Shown here: piece after piece, positions 52,134-64,000 of the stretch | Numbering within the stretch: position 1 is the first letter of the stretch | How the letters are laid out: every line of letters starts with the position of its first letter | Origin: Klebsormidium nitens | Taxonomy: Eukaryota; Streptophyta; Klebsormidiophyceae; Klebsormidiales; Klebsormidiaceae | Length of the DNA: 64,000 nt | Reading direction: 5' to 3' | NCBI GenBank assembly: GCA_000708835.1 | Contig: DF237052.1 | Location: 62,001-126,000, forward strand | The notes under the pieces: model-generated | What the model saw: the letters and a program-made list of their open reading frames with translations, nothing else | Told to the model about the DNA's origin: nothing | The model's database searches: none | Translations under genes and position numbers: made by a program

Positions 52134-55100
52134 TCAGCAATCGTTCAAACTTCCGTCCTTTCGATGCATTTCGCATGGTTCATGAAAGTCTTGGCAGCCT
52201 AGCTCACGATGCACCGTCAACCACTTCGCGGGCGGCCGCGGCTCCCGCACTGGTGGCTCCACGTCGCCGTACGCGCGCGCGCTCGCTTCCTCGCCCGCAT
52301 ACACACCCGCAGGCGCGGCCGCGGTGGCTGGCGCGTTCGCGCGCGCGCGGTCCAGGAGCCCAACTGGCTCCGAACTCAGGCCCAAGGACGTCGTTCCCTC
52401 CCACAGAAGGCCCCGTTCTTCGTCGAACTCGACCTGCGTACCCTTGTTGTTCAGAGTGCCCACTTGGACCGCGATACTGGACGAGGCCTTCTTTTCTGGG
52501 ATCACCGGCAGACATCCCCCAATCTCCAAACCTGTCGACAAACCGCTTAGATTGTGCCCGGTTTGGGGGCCCCGGCCACAGTTTCTGCACGCGTCTTTAC
52601 TTGCGAACAAGATGTTCCCAAAACCTTCGGTTTCCGTTGTAATACCGGGCGTCGTTCCGTTCCTTTCCCCCTCTTCCGTTTCGGCCCCTGTAAAATCCGT
52701 TCCCCTCGACTCGCTTCCGCCATACTGCGCTCCGTCTTGTTCAACTCTCTCCCTTTCCGCTCTGTCCCACCCACTCCCTTTTGTCACTAGTCGGCCCAGG
52801 TGATTCCTCTCGCCAGCCCATCTTTCCGTTCCGTTAACCCGCGCTTCCGTTCTCTTTTCCCACGGCGGATCGCTTTCAAGCACCCTTTTGACGCTCGGCG
52901 TTCCCTCGTCTTCCTCGTCCACGTCAGCAACTTCGTCAGCAATCTCTTCGAAATCCTCATCGTACTCGGTAACCTTCCGAGCATCTCCCAGGGCCCCAGT
53001 GCGGGACGACCCTTGCGTCCAAGTTCCCTCCGCCTCTAGTTCGCCAGACGTACGTCTCGTCCAATTTTCGTTCATCTCTACTTCGCCGGACGTCGGTTCC
53101 GCTCGAAAAGAAATTTCCTCTGTGGACCCCACGTAAGTTGATTTTGCCGGAAACCGTCTTGAAGCGGACCCTTCCGCTTCTTCCGGGGTATTCTCATACC
53201 CACTCCCGCTTTCCGACTCTTTAGATGGCTCCTCTATGACTCCCTCCAGCGAAGTCGCTTCTACGTCATCCAACTGATCCAACAGATAGGAGGCCAGCAT
53301 GATCCGCTGGCCGCCCGCCGAGAAACTCAAGACCGGTCCTCTCTCCGCTGATTGAGATCGATTTACCGCAGCTCTAGTTTCGACCTTGTTTCCGACTGAT
53401 CCCGTTTGAAAAGTGGCTGGTTCTGAAGCACGGGACAGTGGCCCCTTGCTCGTATGCCCATCCGCCGAATGTTCCTCAAAATCTGAAAGCTCATCTGCGC
53501 TTTTGCTCTCCCAAGAATGATTCAATTCTCGCCTCAGGCTTCCCTCACTCGATTGTTTCCCAGCATTCCCCCACTGTCGTGACCCCGTTGCCCCGCTTTC
53601 CCCCCCTCCGTTGGTAGACACAAAGTGCCCCCCTGAAACAAATCTCGTGCTCCGACCTTCGTTCACCCCCGTCTTTTCAACCGTCTTTTCTTCCCCCCCC
53701 TCGCCCAATTGGCTCTCCTGGTCGCTGTCCGCCATTTTGACGTAATGCTGACGAGGCGTCACCTCTCGGTCGCTCTCGCCTTCGTCAGCGAACAGGCGCA
53801 AGGGTGACACGTGTCGCAACCCCGTGCCGCCAGATGGCCCTTGCAGCAATGGACGCCCGCCGTCTGACGGCTTCCAGTCGCCTGGGCCAGAACCACTTTC
53901 CATGCGCTCTTTGGAGGGCTCCGAGAGGCTGACGTCAGTCTCGCCTGTACCGCCGTAAGACGCGCTGGTGCTGACGTCAGCCGCCTCAAGCTCCAAGCTG
54001 TCCGCGAGCATGATCCGCTCCTTCGAAGACTTCAACTCGACGTCTGGCCCGCTGCTCCTTTTCACCCCCTTGAAAACTGGAGCAGAAACGTCCCCTCGTT
54101 TTTGCCGAGGCGGTGTTGCGGAGTCCCTTGAATTCCACATTGCTGACGACTCTTTCCGCATGTCTCCAGTTGGACTGACGTCCGACTCACCCGCTTTCTT
54201 TCTTCGGTCTCGGACCCACGCTGTTTCCGCTCCTCCAATTGCCTTTTCTCGAGTGGCCCCATTCCAATTATCCGTTGCTCCAAGCATCTCCTTTCCACCT
54301 TCTTGCTCTTCCCTTCCAAAATTCAAAAACTTCCTCGGAGATTTCCTCTCCCCAAAAAGATCCCCCCCACTTCTTTCAGACTGCCTCGATTGGCTGGACC
54401 GCCCTTCATAGACCTCTGGAGACCCTCCCACGTTTCCAAAGTCCAGCTTTCGCCGGGCCTCGTTCAGTTCCTCCTCGCTCGACGGTTCTCTCAACCCCAC
54501 GTTCTGCATGTCGACGTCGCTCGCCACAGGGCCTCCCGCAAAGTCGTCACCGCTGACGTCACCCAGCTCGTCCGCCATCATGATCTTCAGCCCGAGCCTC
54601 GACCCGGCAGCTTGGATGCTGTCCCTCATGACGTCACTCCCCCCAGCTCCACGATCAGCGACTCTTGTCGACGCTTCCTTTGCCGCTGCTCTCTCCGCAA
54701 ACTCCGCTAGGGGGTCCCTCCTGCCGTGCGAATCACCCCCCAAACCGTTCTTTTTTGCGTCAAGCGTCCTAACGGGTCGGCCCCGCTTTCTCGCACTGTT
54801 CATCGGTTCCTCCGGAGGTTTGGGCGCAAACCCAGATGCTGACCCATACCTGTGATTCGCTTTCGAGCTTTCGGTGGGGGAGTCGGTGCCGGCATGCGAC
54901 ACCCCCGAAAGTGTAGACATCGGCGAAGAACCGTTTCCGTCTTCATAAGCCAAGTCCTTCAACCGTGGACTGGAAGCGGGATCAAATCCTCTCCTGACAT
55001 CTTCCAAGTTGCGGCCCCGCTTTGTCTGGGGTCTCCTCTGGGTTGGTCGTTGCGCATAAAGCTGAGGCCAAATAGGTTCTGCTGCAAGGGGGTTTGCAGG

Positions 55101-55616
55101 GGCAGTGGCATCGTCATGGTGGCGGAAGGTAGACCTTGTCGTCTTATCAGAAGGGCCAGGAATCTTGTACCTGACAAGAAGATTGGGAAGAACAGGTTTA
55201 AATGCGATCAAATTTGTGCACGTACCGAGTAGAAGGATGGAATGCACATATTAATTGGAAGGATGGAGAGCTTGTCTGCCGTGCGTCGAATTTAATCGAA
55301 AGGCTGCATCGGTTGACACGTAAGTGGAAATACAAATTGGACCCAAGGTCCAGATGTTAAGCTAAACGTGAAGCCACTTGATAACTGGAAAAGGACGGGT
55401 AAGAAGACTTTTGGACTGCAGGACATGAAATGCTTAAAGCGCAAGAACATTGTAAACACGGATATTCTCTTTGAGCTTCTCAGAAACCAACCTGGAGAGG
55501 AGGGTCTGCGCTCGCTTGGCCGCCTGGGCGCTCCGGTACGCACTGCTTGAATATGCTTCCGCTCGCGCGTCGTCGGCACCGTGACCTGGGACCCAGCTCC
55601 GGTTCATCCTTTCCAC
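52134..55616 (-). CDS. Large disordered protein with AT-hook and three repeated motifs (two exons)
   Basis: A gene of unknown function. Exon 1 is 55616-55492 and exon 2 is 55170-52134, with GT-AG borders and matching phase (2), giving 1053 residues. The junction joins ...AKRAQTLLSR to YKIPGPSDK. Exon 2 is one open frame of more than 1000 codons, hydrophilic and rich in Ser, Gly, Glu and Arg, so probably mostly disordered. An AT-hook-like KRGRPVR lies at residues 170-176. A short motif recurs three times, near residues 236-274, 427-462 and 664-693: IM(L/M)A(D/S), a Leu-rich acidic run with DV, then EPS(S/K)E. An acidic run (YDEDFEEIADEVADVDEEDE) lies near 778-797. A C-terminal segment has Cys-x-x-Cys (CRNCG) and further Cys/His. 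AT-hook and acidity suggest a nuclear DNA- or chromatin-linked role, which is inference. It lies head to head with the RCC1 gene. No known family was recognised. Confidence 0.75.
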
Positions 55617-56496
55617 GTCCTTTCCGTCCCGTCCTATCTTTAGGTGGACATTGTATGCGGTGTTCAGTGGCTACCTCTCACAGTATGTACTTCTCTCATC
55701 GTTCTAAAGCAGGGCTCAAATGTTGGAGCTCACTGAATCTTCAAGATCCGTGAGCTCACTCGGTCAGAATATGGTGACAACATATAAAACACTGCCAGAG
55801 TGTGCAATGTGGGGGACTCCGCTCAGCTGGCATTGATATTGGACGGCCTTCAATTTGGGACAACTAGCGCCAAGATGACAACGCTCGATCTCAGTCACAG
55901 GCAGTACCTGCATGCGCCAACATTCGCGGACTCTGCCTGCCGGGCAATGAGTGGTTGGAGACAAAGAGACTAGGAGCTCGAAGCCAGCATAGGTGTAGAT
56001 GTCTAGTTTGTTCTGCAATGTGCAGGAATGCGGATACTGGTTTGTTTAGCTCAGGCTTAGTTAAGTCAGTGCCGGTGCGTGGCCAGTGCTCCGCTCGTCT
56101 ATGCTGCTGAGCACTTTAGCTAGCGCATTGAGCTGTTCGCGATGCAAGAACCCGGAGATACTCCTGACCGAGTTAAGTAGGGAAGAGCGAATTAGAGCTT
56201 TCAGAATTCAGACTGAGATAGTATGGTCGGCCGAGCAGGAAACCGTCGAATCCGGAAATGCACGTCGGCGTTTTTGATATGCAAGCGGTGCGGCCGCGCG
56301 GCGCCGGCCGCGGTTGCCTTATGCTGGCCCTCATGGAGCGCGCTTTGCGCGCTAGATCTCCCAGTTGCAAAATTTGCATGCAGATGCTGAGTCAGCTATG
56401 AATCTTGGCATTGGACGATGATAGACGCTCTGTTCTGCATTCAACGTTGAGGAATTGCAAGCCTGCAGCACCGAGAGTGCGGTGATCAAGAAGCTG
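55617..56496. promoter_or_regulatory. Divergent 5' interval between disordered-protein and RCC1-repeat genes
   Basis: These 880 bases separate two start codons pointing away from each other. A TATA-like TATAAAA lies at 55783-55789 on the plus strand, far from the RCC1 ATG. A dense self-complementary GC block (GCGGCCGCGCGGCGCCGGCC) lies near 56290-56310. The RCC1 ATG at 56497 is inside an open stretch that begins at 56425, so an upstream leader exon spliced near 56424-56475 is possible. Confidence 0.5.
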
Positions 56497-59400
56497 ATGG
56501 GGGATGTGCGCACCCTCGAGGAAGCGGACGAGGTGTGGAGTTGGGGCGCGGGGACAAGCGGGCAGCTAGGGAACGGAAAGTTGGATGATGAGCTGCTTCC
56601 AAAACGTGCACAACAACTAGATGAGGAGCAATTGAAGCAGATTGCGTGTGGTGGCAGCCATGCGGTGGGGGTCACTGGTGAGTGTGTTGATCGTTGATGG
56701 TCTCTGCGATAGCAAGTGCGGCCACAGACTTCTCATGGAATCAATGTAAGCTTGTTTGTCTTGTAAACCTTACCTCTGCATCTATGATCAGATGACCCTA
56801 CCAGCTGTTGCCAGTACACCGCACTGACGCTACAACCTCCTATTGTGTCTGCTAACCAAAGAAACTTGTTGATTGCAAAGGTTGGGGGCTAGTCGAGAAT
56901 GCCAACCATCTAGCTGGTTTCAGCAGGTTATTCAGCAAGTTCATCTGGATCTTTTTCAACCTTGACCTTACTCTGATGGTGGCATATTAGTTGTTCCAAG
57001 TTTATGTGCACAACGTCTAGTGCCGTGGTGCGTGGTTTTGGGCTTTCTAAGGGGATTCAAAGTGACACTGCTTTCAGTGAAGTTGGGGCGAACGTGTGAC
57101 TTGGCAAGTATACCTTGAGGAGCTTTAGGTCCTTAATGAGACACAGTTCGAATGATCTTTCCATCCCACATATTCTGCGATGTCTTTGACAATCACAACC
57201 GTCGGTGTCTTTTCAAAGGGTCTACTCTTGAAATGCCTTTCCCCCCTCCCACTCTAAACCAACCTTTTGATCCCAAAATTCCACCTTTCTGCCAAAGTTT
57301 CAGAATTGGCACACGTAGTGGTGGCCTCGTTGAATGGCCAGCAACAACTCTAGTTTGAACTTTTGCCCAAATCCCCGTCTGCACAGATGATGGTAGGGTT
57401 TTCACATGGGGCTCAAACCCAGCAGAGGGGCCCAACACCTTCATCCCCGCAGCCCTTCCGCAACCTCTAGAAGCCCTCTCCGGTATCAAGATTGTCAAGG
57501 TTGCAGCAGGATGGGCTCACACTGCTTTGATAACAGGTGCGTAAGGTTACCCACTGAATGGATTGGTTGATGTGTAAGCATGAGAGGCCTTTGACATCAC
57601 GTCAAGGTGGCCATTGAAAGATGTTTTTTGGGCCTGACGCTGTTGTAGAGCGTTTCGCTCAACCATGTTGCTGGCGCTGCAAACCAAACTCGGTTCCAAA
57701 GTAGATTCTGAGTATTTCACTAGAGTTGACAGAATTTTCATTTCTCATGCGCGTCTGATCCAAACAAAGGCAAAATCTTAGCCAATAAATGAGAAACAGA
57801 GCTAGGGCAACGGTTTAGTGTTTCCAGGATCTGCAACAGGCTACGTTTCTGCCTCTTGTTCTGGTCTGTTGCACTCTCCAGGTAGAAATTGACGAAGGCT
57901 GCTCAGAGTCTCTCCTGGTTGGCTATAAAGGAGAAGAGAGTTATACACGTCGTAGAGAGGACAATCCGTGGCATAAGTATAATATCTTCAATCCCTACAA
58001 TAGCCAAGTCAAAAGGATTCTGAGATCCTCTATTGACCCAGCCTAAACCTTAAAAACAAAACCAGTCTCCTGCGGTCCTTCTTTTCTCAGAGATTGAGCT
58101 TCCTATACTTTAGTCGAGACCATAAACCAAACCTTAAGTACCGTCGTTGTTTTTCTCCTGCCCGATGCAGATGATGGCAAGGTGCTAACATATGGCGAAG
58201 GCCAGTACGGCCAACTAGGCTTGGGAACAAGAAGCTCCGTTGTGGCGCCTTCTGTGGTCGAGGCATTGGCGAGTGTTCGAGCGGTGGATGTCGCCTGTGG
58301 CCTGAGGCACACGCTAGTACTCGTTGAAGGTGAGCAGTGACAGAGTACTTTCTCCGTTATCCAAAATGTTGGAGGAAGGGTCTCCTGGTTTGTATATTAG
58401 TGCGTTTCCTGATCATCAACAGCTTACTCAAATTGCGCTAGCACGTTTTCTGACCGTGCTGACTTGAAACGCATTTGCACGCGAACAAGTGTTCTAACCA
58501 CGAGGTCTGAAGAAGCTCAGCTGTTATGCCCAGCTCCCTCAATCTGGTCTCACAAAATGATTGATTGAAACCACGAGTGTCTCGAAATTTCTGTTCTGAA
58601 TCCTGTGGCTACTTCTAGAGAGCTTCTGGAGTCCTGTATCTGTTTTCGATCTGTCTTCACACTTTGCTTGCTTGTGTGCCAAGAAACTTGATCCAGCATC
58701 CGCGCTAATCGCTTGTGCTTGCCACAACCTCAAGAAGAACTGGAGCTGAACTAGCTACACAAAGCAGAACTAATCTCCGAAGCAAAACCCGACTTGTCAA
58801 TTGTCAGACCAAAATGTAGCAGTCACTTAGAGGCTGTGCTTCCTCGATTAGGTCTGAGTATGTACACCGCTTGGAGTTCGTCCACCCCTCCACCTTTGAG
58901 CGAAGAAATGGAAATTTCGTCCTTTATCCGCGTTATGCGACACGTCTACCCCTCTTTCTGAAGTAAACTGACGCTAACAATGAAGAAGTTTGTCACCTTC
59001 CACAGATGCAAGCGGGACCTTCTGCGGTTGCACATTCGGAGCCGGGAAGCGCGGCCAGCTCGGCGTTTACCCCCCTGATCTAGTTTTCTCGGACAAGCTG
59101 CCGCTAAGAGCTAAGATTAAAAAGGGTTCTCAATTTTCAGATGCAAGCGGGACCTCCTGCGTCCGCGCATTTGGAGCTGGGAAGCGCGGCCAGCTCGGCG
59201 TTTCCTCCCCCACTCTAGTTGCAACGAGGCCGGTAACGGTCGACGGCCTCAACGGGGTGCAAGTGCGTGCGGTATCGGCGGCAGGAGACCACAGCGCTGC
59301 ACTGACGGGTATGTGGCATCGAAATACTCTTTTTGATTGATGTTTCGTTCAACGAAACACTGCAAACACGGAAACGGCAGCTGGTGATTCAGAGACGTCA

Positions 59401-61795
59401 CAACAGGATGCAGCAGAACGGACCGCACTTATCTTTCTGATGTGTCTTTTTGTTTTACCGACTCGTTACCTTACTTAACTTCAAGCGTCCAAAGGGTTGA
59501 CACTTTGGGGCGTGTGCTTATCCGCTTCTGGCCCTTTCTGGACGGAAGTGTGGCCAAGGGCGCTCTGACGCGTCTGTCGTGTCTGGAGGATCTCGCGTGT
59601 CCAAATTTCAGACCACTAGAACCGATCTCAGAAGACGCCAATACAAAATAGGTGGACTTACGTTCGGACTTCGACTCATGCAGTGAACGGCGACCTCATG
59701 GCGTGGGGTCGCGGCTACCTGGACGCCCCAGACATGCACGTGCCCATCCGCATTGGACGAGGCAAGAAGTGGAGCCACATGGCACTCGGGTGGAGCCATG
59801 GCCTCGCTTTGGCAGGTGAGGAGTAATTCTTGAGGTGCAAATGGGTTTTTGAAGATGCCTCTTATCGTGTTTTTGATACGGTGGTGGATGTTGCTCATAA
59901 TCAGATCTGCACTGCTATAGTGCGATGAATGGGGCAGGAGATAATGGGCAATCTTGAGAAGCTCATGTCCGTTAGAATCAGTCGTCCGACATTTTTTTCG
60001 TGCACTTTTAACGGTCTTTTAGAAGCGGCAAGCGGCTGCGATACGGATCGTGAGGACATCACCTCTTGCACGGCGTCCCCTTCTGTTCAACTTTTGTGAT
60101 TTTTATGACTATTTGCCCCTCTGTACCCTGTCGTTATGCTGCTCCTGCGGCGTCCTCAGATCAGCGCTCTCTTTCAAACACCATCTTTCTTGCTGTCGGC
60201 TACTCGAAAGACGGGAGCCGTCTTGGTGATTGCACGATACTCTTCTTGTTTGTCTGACGCAATCCATTGTTGGTGGATCGAACCCGCTTGCACTGGACTC
60301 GTAATTAAGCGCATCGCCTGCTTGCATTATGACTGCAACCTCAAGCGAGTAATCAACCGGCCACAAAGTTGAAACCGTATCTTGCACCTAATCGCAGACG
60401 AGGGTGGCCTCTGGGCTTGGGGAAGCAACCGGTATGGTCAACTGGGCACCGGAGCTTCTGCCCCGGGAACTCTCCCCAGTCCGAGCGCCCAGCTAGGAGT
60501 GCCCGGGGATCCATCCCCCGGGCTTAACAATAACCACAAAGTTGAGCGGGAGGTGAAAGGCGCGGAGTTGAAACAGATTCCGTTCTTCGTTGGGCGGAAA
60601 GTGACCGGAATCGCCGCTGGTGCGGAGCACTCGGCAGCGGTGACTGGTGAGTAGCAAGCGGTTGAGCGCCCTCTTTAAGGAATGATTCCTTTGGCTAATG
60701 CAGCTTTTCGGTGTCGACTTTCGGCTGATGCGGCGCAAGTCTGTTGGGAAGGCATTGGCTCCGCATCCGACGGTCGGACCGGAGCCAAATCAAGTTGCAA
60801 GCATGTCGTTCCATTCTCGGTTGAAACCGCACAAGCGTTTGGAGGTCTGCTTTTCAAGCACGTGGTGATTATGTAGTGGTAGCTCCCCCAACTGGCTGTC
60901 GAACCGGTTTCAAACCCTAAACAAGCATCCGTCAATAGCGCTCAACTAATCTGGTTTGCCCCTTACTGAAGGACTTCCAACCCGTCTCATCCAGTTGTTA
61001 AGGTTCTCTAGCCTTGTTCATTAGAATCTCACTATGTCTCAACAACTTATCGGCTCCTTTCCCTTTGCCGAGATTCAGGACCTTGTTTTGTTTATGGGCG
61101 CAGATTCCGGGGAGGTATTCACATGGGGCTGGGCCGAGCACGGACAGTTGGGCTTGGGAGATACACAAGACCGAGACACGCCCCAGCTTCTGGCGGTGGG
61201 ATTAAGCCCCAGCCAGACCAGGACGAGCGCCCAAGTGTACTGTGGGAGCGGATTCACATTTGTGGTGCTTCGACACAGGTGGGCGGTCAAACCGATGACT
61301 TCAAGAAGGGGTAAATGCTTTTCGTGTGCTTTGAAGAGGTGAAGGCGATGGTGTTAGGTCGATCTGGATTCTGGACGAACTAATGATTATCTGATCGATT
61401 GTTCCTCTCGAAAGGTATTCTTTCTAGACCTTTGCACAACGGCAAGGGCTGAGACTCCTTGCAAATGATGAAGGTTCGCAGTACCTGCAGCGAGTGCTCT
61501 TGTGAGATACGTCCTTATTTCCTGGTTAAGCATGGCCGCGTCACGGACGTGTATTAATAGGAGAAATAGAGTTGAAGCGTCTGTAGAAAGAATTGCTCGA
61601 CGAAACGGCCTAGCTTCTTGAACGCCACAAAGCAAAGTGGAGTCCGGCCGCTAGGTCCTTTTCGCAAAGCTTTGCGGCATTGCTGACGTCAGCGACCCCG
61701 CTTCGTTCGGGGTGACTTCCGTGCTGACCTAAGCGCCGTCTCTTTACAGGCAGGAAAGCGAAGAGGCCGCTGACGTCGCAGTCAGGACCGGCTGA
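56497..61795 (+). CDS. RCC1-repeat (seven-blade propeller) protein (eight exons)
   Basis: A protein built of RCC1 repeats, a seven-bladed beta-propeller. Family members act as guanine-nucleotide exchange factors, chromatin adaptors or photoreceptors (UVR8); this one most resembles stand-alone, SERGEF-like RCC1 proteins. Exons are 56497-56677, 57387-57536, 58171-58329, 59141-59308, 59684-59815, 60398-60646, 61104-61278 and 61750-61795. Phases agree and give 419 residues. Nearly every exon is one blade, starting in phase 1 with D-x-G and ending in a (G/A)-x-x-H-(S/T)-x-x-(L/V) turn: VWSWGAGTSGQLG, VFTWGSN, VLTYGEGQYGQLG, AFGAGKRGQLG, LMAWGRG, LWAWGSNRYGQLG and VFTWGWAEHGQLG. The fifth blade lacks the GQLG turn. 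No UVR8-type tryptophan cluster or second domain is evident. The start (MGDVRTLEEADEVWSWG) is the first plausible ATG; an upstream start is possible. The last exon is short and less certain. An in-frame duplicate acceptor exists at 59006. Confidence 0.87.
59006..59110 (+). repeat. In-frame upstream copy of RCC1-gene exon 4 acceptor side
   Basis: After an acceptor TTCCACAG the sequence reads DASGTFCGCTFGAGKRGQLG, a copy of the true exon 4 start (DASGTSCVRAFGAGKRGQLG) 135 bases downstream. The distance is a multiple of three and no stop lies between. Splicing at 59006 would insert 45 residues containing a partial extra blade. Both acceptors follow pyrimidine-containing tracts. Confidence 0.92.
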
Positions 61796-64000
61796 CGTGG
61801 TTGACGGAGTTCCCGGATGATGCTGAAGAGCTGGAAATGAAAGGTAAGTAAGCGATCGCCCCTGTCTGCAAGCTTCGAGACCCCAATTGGGTGGTCCGCA
61901 GGGCTCTAACTAGTCCTAGACATTGAGAAAAGCGTAGATTAAGTTCACGACCAATTGGCACCTCCAGGAACCGGAGTGTGCAGATAGTCAATGCTATGCT
62001 CCTTCAAAGAAAATCAATGCAGTCTGGACTGTACCTCCAATGCTTGATCAGAAGGACTGATATCGCACAGTGCGTCACACCTGGCCGTTTGACCATCTTT
62101 CTGCTTGGTTATCTCAGGATCTGAGCCCTTCATGAGCCATCGGACGGTTCAGGACTTGTGGATCGGCATCGTTGGTCTTGGTCGAAGCGGCGAGATCTGG
62201 TAAAAAGGGCGACAAGGTGCGGCCTGAGCTGTGAGGAACTTTGCTGATCCCGGCGACGAAAACAGCGAGGTAAGATTTGCAGAGTTTAGCCTCTTTTGAC
62301 TTCTCATCTTGGACAAAAGGCTACTACTACTTGGGTTTGCGTTAGACCTGATACTGGTTGAAAGGTTGGTTCTGCACTAAAACACGTCATCGAACCGTCA
62401 ATCTTGTCAAGAAGCAAGTCTGGGCAATACCATAGTGTCGAGCGGTAGCCGATAAACGCAAACCCCAAGCAAACCAAGCAAACCATCAAAGGTCGAGACT
62501 TCAGCTTTGCATTGACGTCCACAAGCGCAGGGGTGCCTTTTTGCCTCCAATTCTGAGTCCCCCTTTATTGTCAATGTCAGGCTTGCACAACCACATCCTT
62601 CTCGTAGGGCGAAATCTGCGGTCTTGATTTTTGATGTAAAGCAAATGCAAGGAAGAGCGACAACGCAAAAGGAAGCAAGGGAAAGCAAGTGTTGAAGTTT
62701 TCGTTAGAGGTTCCAAGGTTTTGAAGTAGGACCGGGTTTTAAGAGACATATATTTAGGGCCTTGTACATAATAACCCGAAGGTCCACGCTTGCTGAGAGC
62801 CTGCGCTTCTGGAGATGGTCCAAAAATACTCCGTTGGATACCCCCACTGAGCTACAACACGGACTTCAGCTGAGGTTGGACGGCCGACTCGCATAAACCT
62901 GCGCTTGAAGGTGGCTGTGAAGTACGATGTGTTAGTTGTGTGCCATGTCAATGCATGAGTCATGCAATATCGCCTCCCTCATGTGCAACTTGCTGAATCA
63001 ATCACACTGAGCTCTTCAGCGGCTGAAACAACTAGATCTTCCAAATACTCTCATAGCCATATCTGGTGTGTGGTACGTCATCTTAGACTTAGCCTATGTA
63101 TATCTTAGTCGGCACCTGGGCGGTTTCTAATCTCTAGGCCCTTCTTGAGTACTGAAATAATACGTACGTGATGATCCAGATTGATCTTTGCAGCTTTGTC
63201 TCGTATCATCGTCCAATGTTGAAGCCAGACAGCTACCAAAATGGCGAGTCCCGTTGGTCGAGTGGTACAGTGCTCGACCTTCTCGCGGTGACATCACCGT
63301 GATGACTGTAACGTTGCCCACGCGTACATATCTACAAAAGGACAAGCTAGCGTTTGATCCTTGTTCTCGTCAACACGATCGCCTTCGTGCCGTTTGCATG
63401 GTGGGTGAGCAGGGGGAGGACCATCAACTTGGTCTAAGTTTGCAAAGAGCGGACCCGGTGAGGACCCGGTGTCTCCAGCTGACGAGCCCAGTGTGCTCAG
63501 ACGGTTCCCAAGTTTAGACAGCTCTACCAAATTGTCAAAATGGCAGGCTTGGCATGATCCTCCCATATGTGAACACCATGCTTCATCCTCAAACACCGTC
63601 CACGAATCCGGTCAGGTCATTCATGACGGTTTTGCACGGTTGTAACTTAAGACCAACCAAGGTCCCGCATGGCAATGCCAACATGACCGACCCTAGGCAT
63701 TGCAGGCTGTCTAATACTAACTTGGGACTAACGTACGTACCGTGTGTCTCACTATATTGCAGTCACTCATCATTGCTGGGCTAGTTGACCAAACATGCAA
63801 ATGAGCGGGGTTGAAAAGGTACGCGTTTAGTCATTTAGTAGTAGCCCCCTAGTAGCGGGTATATCGAGCTCTTGCTACGTCGTCGGAAAGCTGTCATGCG
63901 GGCTACTTAGTACTAGCCCTACAATGGCAATATCAATATACAAAGCGATTTGTTGGCCAAGCCAACTCAATGTCAAGTAGTGAGTGCCACAGCACCTCAA
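61796..64000. other. 3' flank of RCC1-repeat gene; no supportable gene
   Basis: No gene is recognisable. From about 62.75 kb to the end the DNA is AT-richer, with GTACGTAC, GCTAGC and related self-complementary words, like the other 3' islands. A tRNA A-box-like word (TGGTCGAGTGG) occurs near 63257, but no B box or cloverleaf follows. Confidence 0.5.

Noticed and set aside
52204-54855. Many frames overlapping 52.2-54.9 kb on both strands
   Set aside because: They are shadows of the single minus-strand frame of more than 1000 codons.
63250-63330. Possible tRNA gene (A-box-like TGGTCGAGTGG)
   Set aside because: No B box (GGTTCRANNCC) or foldable acceptor stem follows at the right distance.

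Overview
The window reads as nuclear DNA of a green plant lineage, most likely a streptophyte alga. Klebsormidium or a similar genus is my best guess, but no species can be proven from the sequence. The reasons are GT-AG introns of a few hundred bases in almost every gene, base composition near half G+C by eye, and plant-type genes: an ABC1K3-like plastid atypical kinase, an MMD1/MS1-type PHD-finger protein, a JMJ32/JMJD7-type JmjC protein, a plastid NmrA-type Rossmann protein and a plant-type His-containing phosphotransfer (HPt) candidate. Short ORFs inside introns and on opposite strands are mostly noise, so I rebuilt genes exon by exon from family motifs, splice sites and reading phase.

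Layout: 1-11.0 kb has no gene I can support. It holds a 522-base assembly gap (5589-6110), degenerate repeats and GC-rich blocks. 11.7-15.7 kb (minus) is a six-exon JMJ32/JMJD7-like gene. 16.4-20.2 kb (plus), head to head with it, is an HPt-like gene whose phospho-acceptor exon I could not settle. 22.7-26.6 kb (minus) is a four-exon plastid NmrA-like gene, head to head with an eleven-exon ABC1K3-like gene at 27.9-37.05 kb (plus). 41.9-49.35 kb (plus) is a ten-exon MMD1-like PHD gene, preceded by a decayed protein-like block at 40.2-41.5 kb. 52.1-55.6 kb (minus) is a two-exon gene for a large, mostly disordered protein with one AT-hook and three copies of an unnamed motif. Head to head with it is an eight-exon, seven-blade RCC1-repeat gene at 56.5-61.8 kb (plus).

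The most striking feature is not a gene. In the ABC1K3, MMD1-like and RCC1 genes, many introns carry extra, partly decayed copies of the neighbouring exon edge. Where an acceptor is copied the copies lie upstream of the exon, and where a donor is copied they lie downstream. They include tandem arrays of four or five units with live-looking splice sites, and in the RCC1 gene the copy is in frame. The introns seem to have grown by repeated tandem duplication of exon-intron junctions.

Three divergent gene pairs share 0.8-1.3 kb 5' intervals. The 3' flanks run into AT-richer islands full of short self-complementary words. The NmrA-like and ABC1K3-like proteins are both predicted plastid proteins, so their shared promoter interval could give joint control.
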